64,000 nucleotides of DNA from Wyeomyia smithii (lineage: Eukaryota; Arthropoda; Insecta; Diptera; Culicidae): NCBI RefSeq assembly GCF_029784165.1, contig NC_073695.1, forward strand, positions 55,005,467-55,069,466. Direction: 5' to 3'. This document shows positions 1-62,722 of this stretch, piece by piece (the stretch's first letter is position 1; each line of letters opens with the position of its first letter). Under the pieces are notes generated by a model. That model saw nothing but the letters and a program-made list of their open reading frames with translations, did not search any database and was not told the origin of the DNA. A program made the translations under genes and the position numbers.

Positions 1-299
1 TGAAGCGCAAAATTCGATTGATCTGATTGGTTGTTAATATGATTGCTTTCCAAGCACAGACGACAGAAACATAAACCTTGCAATTTGAATGTGCTGTTTG
101 TCTGTATAAGAGTAAGGATGAGAAATATCGACTGAAATGGCTATCGATAGTTATCAATGATATCCTACTACTATCGATAACTATCGATAGCTTTTTCATC
201 CCTAGAAAAAAGCCTGTTTCAGTCGAAGCAGCTCATAATCGTTCTAGACAGCGACAACAGCAGTCCTCCCTTAGCAACATTTTAGCGGGTATCAGCATC

Positions 300-560
300 G
301 ATAGCAGCTGATGCAGTGAGGCACTCCAGTGAAATGCAGTCTCTGTGCGATAGTGTGCACTAGTAAATGCATTCAATGAGAAGTTGACTCATTTCGACAA
401 CACATGAGCCGTCTAGTTTTGAGTGTCAAATCAGCCTTTCACTGTTTATTTTATCACAAGGAATACTTTATTCGCATCTTATTCGATATTGAACAACAAA
501 TGAAAAAATGACTGATACGCAAGCAGCCGGGTTATCTTTGTTGTAAAAGTATTCTACTTC
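300..560. repeat. repeat shared with 58480-58815
   Basis: The part at 300-505 recurs as reverse complement at about 58580-58815 (landmarks GACGGCTCATGTGT and TTTGTTGTTCAAT). The part at 509-560 (AGCAGCCGGGTTATCTTT, then AAAAGTATTCTACTTCA) recurs in the same orientation at 58480-58540. The two blocks have therefore been reordered. Short CGATAG palindromes precede it at 130-190. Confidence 0.6.
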
Positions 561-565
561 ATCCC

Positions 566-742
566 TGCGGTCGTGGCTTTGCACACAACCCTCCTGTTTT
601 TTTTATAAATCGATTTTATTCAAATTACGATAGTCTGTCTCATGCCAATGTATGTCTTATGCAATACGTTATGGAATACACTCGATTGGAATCAATAAAT
701 TTGATGATCTGAAGCGGTAAATCTCAGTAACAAACCTTTTTC

Positions 743-786
<44 letters not shown>

Positions 787-938
787 ATTTCTTTCTCTCT
801 CTAACGCTAAAATTATGTTAATTTTTAATTCAACAGTAGAAGAATAAGCCAAGAAAATAACATGGCAGCCGTACAGAGATTTTCCCGCTTCGTCCTGCCC
901 TTTTTTCGGAAAGGGTTGTGTGCAAAGCCACGACCGCA
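566..938. mobile_element. MITE-like inverted repeat, 27-bp perfect arms
   Basis: Arms at 566-592 and 912-938 are exact inverted copies: TGCGGTCGTGGCTTTGC followed by ACACAACCCT. The interior includes a CT microsatellite and no coding sequence. A single degenerate end of the same type, reading ACACGACCGCATAG, occurs at 35469-35482. No clear TSD was found. Confidence 0.6.
745..803. repeat. CT microsatellite
   Basis: A nearly pure CT dinucleotide run of about 36 bases is followed by an interrupted pyrimidine tract. The Arg/Glu-rich reading frame on the minus strand is an artefact of it. Confidence 0.95.
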
Positions 939-1169
939 AGTTTGACATAGTACTACATAAGGCTGTTACATTAAACGCAATGCAGCATTCGAGAGTGATC
1001 ACAAATCATTAGTGCGAAACAAACTTCTCCTTTTCAATAATTCCATTAGTTATAGACCTCAAGTTAACCCCAGATGCGTTAATTTTTAGTTTCTGTGCAT
1101 CATTCCGATAACGAAACTACCCGTATTCGGTAGTATTCGATCGTTTCGGCAGTTTTCCGGAAAAATTGA

Positions 1170-2400
1170 TTGAAATATGTGTTTCATTTGTATGGGACCA
1201 CCTTCTTCCCTCCTAAGTCGAGAGGGTCAAAGCTTCGTAGAAACGTTGATTGAACTCTGAAATCCTTACTTTTAAATTTGGTTCCAGTTGCTTGATTAGT
1301 TCTTGATTTATGCCGAAATTTGTGTTTCATTTGTATGGAAGCCCTCCCTTCTATTTGAAGGAGGAGTCTCAAACTATCGTAAGAACCTTACCTGGCTCTA
1401 AAAACCTCCACACTTCAATTTTGGTACTACCTATTTACGCGTTAAGTTTAGTAAAGCGGGCAATGCACACTGGGCCAGGAATGGAATCTAGCGGAACGAA
1501 ATTAATAGCGCTCTTAGGGTTTGACCAATTGGATCCCGGTCTTCTACAAAGTTTCTTGGTATAGTTACGGCGTCATTTTGCATGTTTGAATTGGTGCAGA
1601 ATTTAGCAGCAAAGGTGGCGTTGCGATGCCAACTTCTTTCCCTCACACGATAGAGCTTTGCGGTATTCGACAAAGTTGTAGATCTCTAAATTTCATGAAA
1701 CTTTACAGAATATACAAAATTTTTAACTCTTCAAGTTTCAGAGATCTACGAGTTTTTATAAATTTTGTCTGAATTTCACGTTTTATTGTGATAATTTTAT
1801 GAATTCACTCGAAATAATTTCTTACAATTTTTTTCTCGATAGAAATTCAATAATTACGTCGTTTTCTTCCGAGTACAGAAGTTTCTGAAGTACTTAAGTG
1901 AAAATAATACACAATGTTTGAAAAAAAACATAATTTTGTGAAGTAGATATCTCAGCGGGTAGCAAGTACAAGCAAACCATGATTTTTTCTAAAAATTGTC
2001 CATCAAAAAATCTTTATTTTCTGAAAATTTAAAGGAAGTGTTTTTGGTGTTTTTGTGATATTTCAGTTTGAATATAACCATAGGTTTCATGTAAAAATAC
2101 AATTGCTAAGTATTTATTGCATGTCCAGTACTTTGATACTTTATTCAACCTATGTGCATTCTTCAGCAAAGTTTCTCATTGTAATAAGAACTTCAACTTG
2201 ACGCTCAGTTTAGTTCGCGATTTGGCCGCAGAGATGGCGCGTCGACACCAACTCTTTATTCTTACACGCTAGAGCTTGGCAGTTTTCGACAAAGTTTTAG
2301 ATTAGAAAATTTTATGTAACTTTGTAGAAGAAACAAAATTTCAGTCACTTAATTTTTTTTTGGAAATTTACGTTTTTGAAGAATTTGTTTGAGTGCCACG
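1170..2400. repeat. degenerate direct repeats
   Basis: Two pairs of diverged direct repeats lie here. TTTCATTTGTATGG with a following CCCTCC stretch recurs about 145 bp apart (1186 and 1324). A block with GGCG...CCAACT...TTCGACAAAGTT occurs at 1605-1685 and 2225-2310, about 620 bp apart. No coding content is recognised. Confidence 0.45.
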
Positions 2401-2799
2401 TTTTTTGTAATAGTTTTGTGATTCGAAACATCAAAATCACCATCTGCAATTGTTAGCCAAATGTAAATATTATTAAAAATGATAGAATAATATTTCTAGT
2501 TGTATATTTCTATATTATACGCTAAAGTTTTGTAGCTTAGAGCGGTCTTTTGGATAATAATAATTTATTCGAGCTCGCTCAAATACTTGACTTACTCGAA
2601 TTAATTCCAAATATTTGAGATGTTTTTATTCAAATAAAATAAATATACTTTTGCGGATGCAATTAGAATAAGGATTTATTCATTTATAATCATCAAAGTA
2701 AAAGACTTTGAACATCAACTGGAAATTGACTTTTCTTAGTTAAAGCATAATCTTTGAGTGTTATTAAATAGAAGGTGTGACTTTGGGCTTAGATAAAAT

Positions 2800-2870
2800 T
2801 TTCCTCGTCCAGACGGGACTCGAACCACTGGCCACCGACTGAAGTGTCTCATCGCTTACGTCGCTGCAGA
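2800..2870 (-). repeat. tRNA-like / SINE head fragment
   Basis: On the minus strand a box-B-like GTGGTTCGAGTCCCGTC follows a tRNA-like 5' part. There is no complete acceptor stem, so it is more likely a SINE or tRNA pseudogene than a functional tRNA. Confidence 0.4.
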
Positions 2871-2904
2871 TATAATAAGTTGTTATTCACAGTGTGTGTA
2901 GTGA

Positions 2905-3300
2905 AAGACCGGTCAAAGTAATGGACAAAAAATGACTTCATCCAAATTCATGGTTCAAGCCCAGTGGATTAGCTAACAATCAAGATGTGTACCAAAACGA
3001 ATGTTCCATTTCTTCAAAAATACCAGGCCGTTGAAAGGTATGTTTTGTCCAGATAAAGCATCATCATATTACGGAAAAAAAGAAACGTTCCTGAACAAGC
3101 ATTCGGCTCCATTTGTACTCAATATACGCAACCCAACGAATCCGCCACAGTGTCGTCTAATAGAATATTTGTTTGGGATTTTGTGTTCCTTGGTGTACAA
3201 AAATAACTGGGAAGCAACGAACTGCAAAGGGTTAATTTGTAAAATCAAGACATGCATTCGAAAAGTCGCTTTCAACGGCGGGTTAGCGACCGGCTCGGAT
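2905..3300 (+). pseudogene. ITmD37E-type mariner transposase fragment
   Basis: The best open stretch (3001-3360) reads PDKASSYYGKK, NKHSAPFVLNIRNPTNP and PQCRLIEYLFGILCS. This is the second catalytic Asp and the terminal Glu region of IS630-Tc1-mariner transposases. The Asp-Glu spacing is about 36-37 residues, which fits the mosquito ITmD37E group. Upstream coding is broken by stops and shifts. A homologous fragment lies at 17800-18160 on the other strand. Confidence 0.7.
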
Positions 3301-3489
3301 TGTAAAAATCATGACGGCTATTCGGTTCCATGCCCACGATTGTGCGTTTTCACCGCATGATTGATAGAAAAAATATCCCCAACTTAAACTCCTTACGAAT
3401 GTATTTTCTATTGAGCTACATACGGAGAGTATGTAATATCCTGAAAATAGTATATAAGCCATTGAATTTGTAAATTTGCCTCATTTCGC

Positions 3490-3870
3490 GTCCCCCTTGG
3501 TATCATCCTGGTTCCAAAAATACTCATATTATGTTGTATTTGGCCATTTTGGGCTATTTTCTTAAAACCGGAATACACTATCACGGATTTAAAAATGGCA
3601 TCTGAGATCGATTTCCAGTATCTGGGCATTGTTCCGATTCCGGAGGTACTTTTATTAGGTGGTATTTCGTCATATTTGACTGTTTTACAGGAAACGGAAG
3701 TCACCATCTTGAACTTCCTAATGGTTCATAGAGTTGACCTTCGGTTTGTGTGCATCATTCTGGTTCAGGAAATATCCATATTGGATGGTATGTCCGTTTT
3801 CTCAAAACCGGAAGTCTTTATGTTGAACTTAAAAATAGTGTTCGTAGTCAGTTTCTGGCCTCTGGATAAC
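3490..3870. repeat. about 127-bp tandem repeat, about 3 degenerate units
   Basis: Landmarks repeat at spacings of 129 and 126 bp: a TGGTTCC-type start (3507, 3636, 3762), a TATTxGGTGGTAT stretch, and AAACCGGAAGTC followed by TTGAACTTAAAAAT. A related diverged stretch lies at 22490-22720. Open frames on both strands across it are by-products. Confidence 0.55.
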
Positions 3871-4524
3871 AACCTTACCCAGAAAAAAACCCATATTTGA
3901 TTTTGGCCTTGTTTCAACTCAGTTTGGTGAAAATTTGCTTTCAAACAAGGCTGTACATTGTTCAGTTGTGCTCTAGTTAGCATCAATAAATCCCAATTTA
4001 CGGCACTTTGGCTGACGCTTAGTTAATTTTTCAAACGAATCTTGCAAGAATTAATGAAATCTACTGAAAACTGACTCAGTTAAAAACATTTAGATTTAGT
4101 CCATTCTCGTAATACTCTAGATGCTTAGATTTTCATTCTACACCCTCCTTCAGAATGTTCCCCTAAGACGTAATTCTGCATAAAAAAAAAAAACAAAAAA
4201 GGGTATCTATAACGTATCCTGTAATCGTTAACGAAAAAACGGTTTTATCACTACAAAACTACAACAACACTACAAAAATGTATAAAAAATTCTTTCAGCA
4301 TATTTACTGTTTGTGAAGCATTATTACATTATTATTAAGTGAAAACTAAAATAAATACGCCTGTTTTGCAAATTACTCTTGAGTAAAAAAAATTCCTTCC
4401 ATGGAAAATGTTGATTTGCTTAGCAAAATACGCAAAACTACATTAAAAGTGCGATTAATTTTTTTCCATTCTGGCTGGAAACACTACTACAGGATTATTT
4501 CATCCGTTGTAATTAAAGACAATC

Positions 4525-4537
4525 TATGCCATTATAT
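4525..4537 (+). repeat. 13-bp target-site duplication, 5' copy
   Basis: TATGCCATTATAT is identical to 7981-7993, immediately after the LINE tail. Confidence 0.9.
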
Positions 4538-7500
4538 TATATAGGCATCAAATGGTGAGTTGACAGCCTGGAAGGAGCGTCAAACATAGCTTCGGCCCTC
4601 ACAAGTTCCTATCTCACACCTCCACGAGTCATATGATTACACTAGACTGCCGGTTGAAACATGGATACAACTGGTTGGTGTTGCCTGGGCAATGTTGTCA
4701 TCCGACAATAGCTAAGTGAGAAGGAGCGACGCGATCATTGGCGCGTTAACCATATTCCGGCGGTGGAGGAAATGCTTCGCCAACCCGAGCGTCTGTTCAC
4801 CAAGATGGTGCGGCTCAAAACAGCGTCTGATCTCCATGTTAGGAGCGGCTGATTAACGTCCTGGTGGCAGCGTGGGACTCTAAACAGAGCTGACACGATG
4901 GTCCCCCGGCGAGACAGGGGGTTGGGGAAGGCCCAACGAGCCGCCTCGGAAAACAACATGTTACAAACAACGTAAGAGATAATACGGATCGGAACAGTCG
5001 GCATGGACCTAGGCAACGAAATAAGGACTACCATTGGAAACTTGGGACATGGAACTACAAATCGCTCTGCTTTCTAGGATGCGATAGGATAATTTATGAC
5101 GAGCTACATCCACGCAACTTCGAAGTCGTAGCGCTGCAGGAACTTTGTTGGACAGGACAGAAGGTATGGAAAAGCGGGCACCGAGCGGCTACTTTCTACC
5201 AGAGTTGTGGTACCACCAGCGAGCTGGGATCCGGCTTCATAGTACTGGGTAAGATGCGCCAACGCGTGATAGGGTGGCAGCCGATCAACGCAAGGATGTG
5301 CAAGTTGAGGATAAAGGGCCGGTTCTTCAACTACAGCATCATCAACGTGCACTGCCCACATGAAGGAAGACCCGACGACGAGAAGGAAGCGTTCCACGCG
5401 CAGCTGGAGCAGGCCTACGATAGCTTCCCGCGACGGGACGTGAAGATCGTTATTGGGGACTTGAATGCTAAGGTAGGACGGGAGGCAATGTACAGACCGG
5501 TAATCGGACCAGATAGCCTGCATGCCGTGTCTAATGATAACGGCCATCGGTGCGTAAACTTTGCGGCCTCCCGTGGCATGGTAGTCCGAAGTACCTTCTT
5601 CCCCCGCAAAGGTATCCACAAATCCACCTGGAGATCACCCGACCAACAGACAGAGAACCAAATCGATCACGTTTAAATCGACGGCAGGTTTTTCTCCGAC
5701 ATCATCAACGTTCGCACCTACCGCAGTGCGAATATAGATTCGGACCACTACCTAGTAGCTGTGTGCATGCGCTCAAAACTATCGACGGTGTATAACACCC
5801 GCCGAAGTCGAACGCCGCGACCAAATATTGAGCAACTGTGGGACGCCGAGGCTGCACAGGAATACGCGCAGCAGCTGGAGGCAGTGCTACCTACGGAAGA
5901 GCAGCTTGGCGCAGCTACCCTTGAAGATAGCTGGAAAAGCATCCGATCCGTCATAGGTAACACTGCAGTAGCGCTACTAGGTACAAGGGCCCCGAATCAT
6001 AGAAATGACTGGTTTGACGGCGAATGCAAACGGTTAGTCGAGGAGAAGAATGCAGCAGGGGCGAGAATGCTGCAACACCGTACAAGAGCGAACGTGGAAC
6101 GATACCGACAGGCACGGAACAGCCAAAACTCAGTCCTCCGAAGGAAGAAGCGCCAGCTCGAGGACCGAGATCGCGTAGCGATGGAAGAGCTGTACCAAGC
6201 TAACGACACTCGGAAGTTCTACGAGAAGCTGAACAGCTCCCGCAAAGACTTTGTGCCGCAAGCCGATATGTGCAGGAGCTTGGACGGCAACCTCCTAACA
6301 GACGAGTGTGAGGTGATCGAAAGGTGGAGGCAGCACTTCGACGAGCATCTAAACGGCGATGCAGTAGAGCGCGAGGACGGTATGGCAATTGATCTTGGTG
6401 CACGAGCAGAAGACATCAGAACTCCAGCCCCCGATCTTCTGGAGGTGGAGCAGGAGATTGGTCGGCTGAAAAACAATAAAGCTGCTGGAGTGGACCAACT
6501 TCCCAGCGAGCTATTGAAATACGGTGGAGAAACACTGGCTAGAGCCGTGCACTGGGTCATTGTCAAGGTTTGGGAGGAAGAACGAGTACCGGAGGAGTGG
6601 ATGGAGGGTATTGTGTGTCCCATCTACTAAAAGGGCGACGAACTGGAGTGCTGCAATTACCGGCCAATCACTCTGTTGAACGCCGCCTACAAGGTACTCT
6701 CCCAAATACTTTGCCGTCGACTATCACCATTTGCGAAGCAGTTTGTGGGGCACTACCAGACGGGATTTATGGGTGCCCGCGCCACCACGGATCAGATATT
6801 CGCGGTTCGGCAGGTTATGCAGAAATGCCGCGAATATAACGTGCCCACACATCATTTGTTCATCGATTTTAAATCGGCGTACGACACAATCGATCGGGAC
6901 AAGCTATGGCAAATTATGCACGACTACGGATTTCCGGACAAACTGACGCGTTGGGTCAAAGCGACGATGGATCGAGTGATGTGTGTAGTTCGAGTTTCGG
7001 GGGCACTCTCGAGCCCCTTCGAAACCCGAAGAGGTCTAAGGCAAGGTGATGGTATCTCGTGCCTACTGTTTAACATTGCCCTGGAAGGTGTCATTAGAAG
7101 AGCGGGGATTAACAAGAGTGGCACGATATTCCAAAAGTCGGTTCAACTGTTTGGTTTCGCCGACGATATTGACATTGTGGCTCGGACCTTTGTGAAGATG
7201 GCGGATACGTACATCGGACTAAAGGCTGAAGCCAAACGGATTGGACTGGTCATCAATGCATCGAAGACGAAGTACATGAAAGGAAGGGGTTCACGAGAGG
7301 ACAGTGCTAACCTCCCACCTCGAGTTCAAATTGGTGGTGATGAAATCGAGGTGGTTGATGAGTTCGTGTATCTGGGCTCACTGGTAACTGCCGACAACGA
7401 TACCAGCAGAGAAATTCAACGGCGCATTATGGCAGGAAATCGTGCATACTTTGGTCTCCGGAGGACGCTCCGATCGAGTAGAATCCGTCGCCGCACCAAG

Positions 7501-7980
7501 TTAATCATCTACAAGACGCTGATCAGACCGGTAGTCCTCTACGGGCATGAGACATGGACTATGCTCGTGGAGGACCAACGCGCCCTTTCGGTCTTCGAGC
7601 GGAAGGTGTTGCGTACCATCTTCGGTGGACTGCAGATGGGAAACGGAGTGTGGAGAAGGCGAATGAACCACGAACTGCAGGAGCTGCTTGGGGAGCCATC
7701 TATCGTTCACACCGCTAAGATAGGCAGGTTGCGGCGGGCTGGACATGTTGTAAGGATGTCAGACGACAGCCCGGTAAAGATGGTTCTTGAAACCAATCCG
7801 TCAGGGACGAGACGGAGAGGTGCACAGCGGGCAAGGTGGCTCGATAAGGTGGAAGACGACCTGCGGACCCTACGCAGACTGCAGAGCTGGCGAACTGCAG
7901 CCATGGACCGAGTGGAATGGAGACGACTCTTACGTACAGCAAAGGCCACACCACGGCTTGGGACTGTTTGGTAAGGTAAG
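4538..7980 (+). mobile_element. full-length RTE-clade (JAM1-like) LINE
   Basis: The element is 3443 bp, bounded by an exact 13-bp TSD. It has a short 5' UTR, one long frame and a very short 3' end with a GGTAAGGTAAG tail, as expected for RTE elements, which end in short repeats rather than poly-A. Its presence as a complete unit with an unmutated TSD suggests fairly recent insertion, although the frame carries two stops. It lies upstream of the first recognised Gdap2 exon. Confidence 0.9.
4894..7974 (+). pseudogene. RTE endonuclease-reverse transcriptase ORF, two in-frame stops
   Basis: A single frame runs from the last upstream stop (4891-4893) to TAA at 7972-7974, about 1027 codons. It is broken only by TAA at 5674-5676, after QIDHV, and TAA at 6628-6630, inside what should be PIYKKGDE. 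The N-terminal apurinic-type endonuclease shows LGTWN, ALQELCW, INVHCPHE and IGDLNAKVG. The reverse transcriptase shows NNKAAGVDQLP, DFKSAYDTID, LRQGDGISCLLFN and the catalytic FADDID. The C-terminal part has LYGHETWT and the WRRRMNHEL motif. No ATG opens the endonuclease; the first in-frame one is at 5254. It would need stop read-through to make protein. Confidence 0.9.
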
Positions 7981-7993
7981 TATGCCATTATAT

Positions 7994-10523
7994 CATTGAA
8001 AAGAAGTATTTTTAACGAATGAGCTTTCAATCCAGGTACATCCATTCAATCCAGGTACATTGTTAGATGTTTTGATCATTACTCAAACAAAAAACTGGTT
8101 GTCAAGTAGAGCCACTTGTACAATATGTTGATTCAGTCATTCGGTCTGCGATTCATTATCGTTTCCTGTTCCGATTGAGTAGTGAAAAGGCATGCCAGTC
8201 GCATACAGATATGTGTGCACGAATTAGATTTTTTTCACGTTGTAGGAATAGTGTATTTATTTATTCATGTTACGACATAATGGTTAAGAAATAAATCGTT
8301 TTCATCTTATATATTCGCCAAAAACGTCTTCTGATTAGGCCGTAACATGATGTAGAACATAATTTTTTGACACCCAAGATGTTCTGGGTTATCAAAACGT
8401 TCAAAGCCGATTGAAAAACGAGGTAAAAATCCATGGTAATGATTACCTTACCTGTCAAGAAGTGATCAATGTTTACGTTTACGTTTAGTATAGACTGATG
8501 TAATTTGGCCTTTAACTTTTGCAAACCGTACCTGACACCTTTTGGCTGCAAAACCTATAGCCAGAGGGGTGAAACAAAATAAACGGCATACCTAGAGAAT
8601 ACGCACAGTCAGTAAAAAATGCATGTTCTTGTATAAAAAGAATCGCATAACTCAGCAAACAACATTCAACCTTTGCACCCATCGTAGTTGTACTTGCACA
8701 GATAAAAAGACTAAACATTCGCTTTTGGTTTTATTCAATTCTTGGTAATCATCAGATAGGAACTGTTTGTCTGTGGTTTTAGCGTTTATGGGTGATAAAA
8801 CATCATTTCGTAGAACTGATTTGATATGGTTCGAAAAACCGCACTGAATACCCGTAGTGTGTGTGTACTTATGTAAGGGCATGTTTTGCGGCTTGGATTG
8901 CAATCGATGTACTTGAGCTAGTAAACTAAACCCTTCTGTTCTTTTCTCTCTCTGGCGGTAAGTCAGTTGATCAGTTAATAATGCGTTTCTGCAGATGCAA
9001 ATGTAGCGAAATAGATTGCCTGTCAGTTATCATAGACAGGTGGTACAAAGCATGTTCTGTTTTTCTAATTGCATCCTTGTTGGTAGCAACAAGCGTCTTA
9101 CTGCTGTTATTGGCCTGCCATTTGTGCACAAATTGCTGTGGCTTCTTGTGTCAGTGGCGAGGTTATTTGAATATACATAGCATGATGACACTATTTCTAT
9201 CCGGTTGTCAGCTAAGCTGGCTGACATTGAATCGTGGATAGCGTGAACGTTACTACAATGCGGGATCTTGTTGTTATTTAATCTTGAGTTTTTTTTGCCA
9301 TTGAAGCATAATGCAGCATAATGAACCAATTACAAATTAGCGGACTTTCTGTTTAATTTATACTTCCGGTAATGCACACGCTCAGTTGTGTTTGTCAAAT
9401 CGTTTCTAAGTCGTACGAAAGCCCGTTAACGAGCACGTAATTAGTCCAGATCAATTTCTGTCCCAGCAATTTTCATCAAACATTCATGAAGCTTCATCCA
9501 GGCACGATTACAAGCCTTTCATTAATCCAACCAAAATTACCTATCGGCCGTAATCATCAGATGCATCATTGATACACTCGACAGTACGAATGTGCGGACG
9601 GACGACGGTGAATCTAATCTATCGGATATTCCACACATACGACCAACAAGTGCTTAGAAGTATCTTCAAAACAAACACAAATACAGTCGCCACAGGAATA
9701 CAATCTGTGATTCCGTCTTTAACCGAGTCGATCCTGAAGCTATATCTATGCTCTCGCTCTGCATCAGTGCTAAGAGATGAAGTGTTAAATATTAATACAT
9801 CAATTAAGCCCTCAATGCAATACCACGTTCGTACCTTCTCGTAATTCACTACTGCGATGACCGCTGCGGGTATGGCAGAGTTTGTCTATTGATTGCCGCG
9901 AGGGGGTTAAGCTCAAATATCTCATTCGCAGAACTGTTGAATTTGAATCATTCGACAAAAGAAGCCACCCCCCTTTCCCCATTGCAGCGGATGCCTAAGT
10001 GTTCAGTTTCAACAACCCAATTAATTCAAATATTTGTTCTTCTCGTGTCTCGTTTATGGTAATGTCTTCACGTAACTGAAATAAATTATTTACGACAACG
10101 ACTTCGCACCATCCGCAAACAAATCTGGACAAAAAAAAATCCCGACAATTTATCCGGCACAGAGCGATGAGACTAGTGTCTGACTTCTACAATGAGAGTA
10201 TCGAACCATCACTAGGAGCAATCACAAATCCACTAACACAAGTAAATATCCGAGCAGGGTAGGGTAAATCTCACCAACAAATAAAGTAATTAACTATTTG
10301 ATATAATTCACCATGCAGGCAGTTTCGAGTGATAGCTAATTGGGCTGGTCGTACTTTGGAGGATGAAAGTTCCCTATTCTAAAAATATGATCAAAATTTC
10401 TATCAGAACTTTCCTTTCCAAATGTGTCACGACCCATCCAGGGGAGTTTTCCGAACGATACTAATGTTCAGTTCTCCATCTCTTTCTCCCACTTTTATTT
10501 TTCCACCGCGAATCACCACCTAG
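7994..10523. other. no gene recognised
   Basis: AT-rich sequence lies between the LINE and the first Gdap2 exon. Short frames on both strands (for example 8270-8551, 9569-9844) show no known motif and overlap antisense frames, so none is called. A non-coding 5' exon or the start-codon exon of Gdap2 could lie here unseen. A 15-bp motif, TCAATCCAGGTACAT, is present twice near 8030-8060. Confidence 0.4.
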
Positions 10524-60762
<50,239 letters not shown>

Positions 60763-61882
60763 GTTAGTGCAGGTTAATTTATGCCATTTCCTAGTTATTT
60801 TAGTAGTGCGTATTATTGTTCTACTCTTCTCTCCAACCCTCAAGCCCTTATTATTTTGCTATGCAAAACAGCGCAACACCGCGTAGTCAGCATTTTATTT
60901 TATAGGTTACTAATTGAACTATTTAGCGAGTTTTGTTCAGAAAAATCCCGGTACTCGTGATATGTCTCATCTGAATCGAATCGATTAGTTACACATCAAA
61001 GCCAGCAGCTGCTTGTAGGGAACTTGGTTTCAGCATTTTCGTGTAGTGAGGCATTAATCATTTACAACCATTGAGATGACGATATGCGAAAAAGCATTTC
61101 ATATCCAAAAAACCCTACGCACCTGTTTTGAACATGTTAATTGCAGATTTTTCTGTTAGTCATCCGTAAGTGACAAATTCCCGAAGGTGTTGTGAAAAAG
61201 CACCGCATTCGGGTTTACAACCCTACGGGAACTTGTTTGAGAACAAATTTAATCTACTCCATGTTTTACGTTATTGAAACAATTGGAGCATCTGAATTTA
61301 TTCTCTAATGTATCGTCATCATCAGACCCATCGATCGAATTATTAATGAACCCCGTAAATGTACATTAGCGTACGTTAGTTAATGTCTACTAAACTCGCA
61401 TCGGTTGGACGTATCGAACGTCACACAATAGGTCAATCAGCAGTAAACCGGTCGATGGACGGTGTCTAACCAAAAATGGTTACAGCTATTACTGGTAGCA
61501 AAACGTGCCTTTCTGACGCGTGATGGCACTTATCGAAAACGGAAGGGTTTTTCACGGGGGGGTTGTAATAATATCCGAGTCATAAAAATTGGGCACCTTG
61601 ATGGCGTCATTAATTGTTAGAGTTATAGTTGTAGATTGATCTGTTAGAGGTCATCAACAAACCAATATAGAAAAAATATGCGATGGTTGTGCTATTGCAT
61701 TGATTAGTTTATGACTTATCCTACGTTTGTACGATTATTTCGTACCAGTTAATGGCTTGAAACAACGAAATGGAATTAATTAAATGGCAAATTTTGCTCA
61801 GTAATGTTAAGGATATGTTATGTTGATGTTATGTTGATTTCACGAATATATTTTCAGAAGAATATTTGTGATACCATTCATT
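60763..61882. other. intron 7 start, nothing recognised
   Basis: No continuation exon of Gdap2 and no TE motif could be supported. Confidence 0.4.
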
Positions 61883-62094
61883 GGCGTAGCCAGGGGGGGG
61901 CAGGGGGGGCCGTTGCCCCCCCCCCCCTAGTTTTTGACATTGGTACAGAATTTTCTTTTCAATAACTCCAGTAGTACAAAACGACATCTTCAGCCCATAG
62001 AAACATCTGTGTAAAGTATCAGCCAGATGAAAAATAATTGATTGAAATGCTTGTTGCATGGAATTGCACAGGTTTTTCAGTTGATCCACCAAGG

Positions 62095-62576
62095 ACAAAA
62101 AGTACCGGGCAAATCCGCCTGCATCAGCTAGCTTGGAGTATTGGAACCGAGCACTGGAAACGCGGTTCGGTGAAGATACTGCACCTGCCTGCGCGTTGTC
62201 CTTGTTGCATTCCGCTAACGTAATATGCATGTCGTTGGAAGAGTTCCAGTGCGAAACCAAAAGCTTAGTATTCTTTTACGAAGTTGACAGTTTTGTTGGA
62301 GAGGTGGAAGTTTGGTATCAACATTGCAGCAGCATGAGAGCAGATCGTAAGAATTTGGAAGAGCTGGATCTTGTAGACCTGCTAGCTGAAACTTGTTCTT
62401 TCTTCCCTGCGACTGAGAACGCAATTGAAATTGCACTCGTTCAGCTCATTACGTCTGGCGAAAACCTTGCTGAAGTCAACAATGGTTGAACAGCGATTGA
62501 GTGCTTTCTGCTTGCTGAGTGTTCATCGGCACATGGTTAGCAACAATCGTGAAAAAATTACTTAATTAGCGCTGGA
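62095..62576 (+). pseudogene. hAT transposase C-terminal remnant
   Basis: One frame reads LDLVDLLAETCSFFPATENA then IEIALVQ. After a shift it continues RLAKTLLKSTMVEQRLSAFC and LLSVHRHMVS. The AETCSFFPATENAIEIAL block and the LKSTM.EQRL..LxLLSVHR end are the hAT dimerisation domain, with about 15 residues (the ERSFSxLRRVK part) deleted between them. It ends at a stop at about 62574. Confidence 0.7.
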
Positions 62577-62714
62577 GTGATTTGCGGAGGATAGAAGGAA
62601 GAAGATTTTTAATTAACGACATTGTTATTGTTATCTTTCTATGGTACGTTCAGTGTAAATTAAATTACAGTTAATTTTAGTTGAGTGTTGATAAAAGAAT
62701 GAAATTTAGTGTTG

Positions 62715-62722
62715 ATCACTAA
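62715..62722. repeat. target-site duplication of LTR element
   Basis: ATCACTAA recurs exactly at 63819-63826. Confidence 0.8.

Noticed and set aside
724..1002. Arg/Glu-repeat protein on the minus strand
   Set aside because: It reads through a CT microsatellite.
9569..9849. Two frames on opposite strands of similar length
   Set aside because: Full antisense overlap with no domain in either; probably chance in a stop-poor stretch.
61829..62260. 143-residue minus-strand frame
   Set aside because: It runs antisense over a hAT remnant whose coding motifs are on the + strand; the end is the G/C-run terminus.
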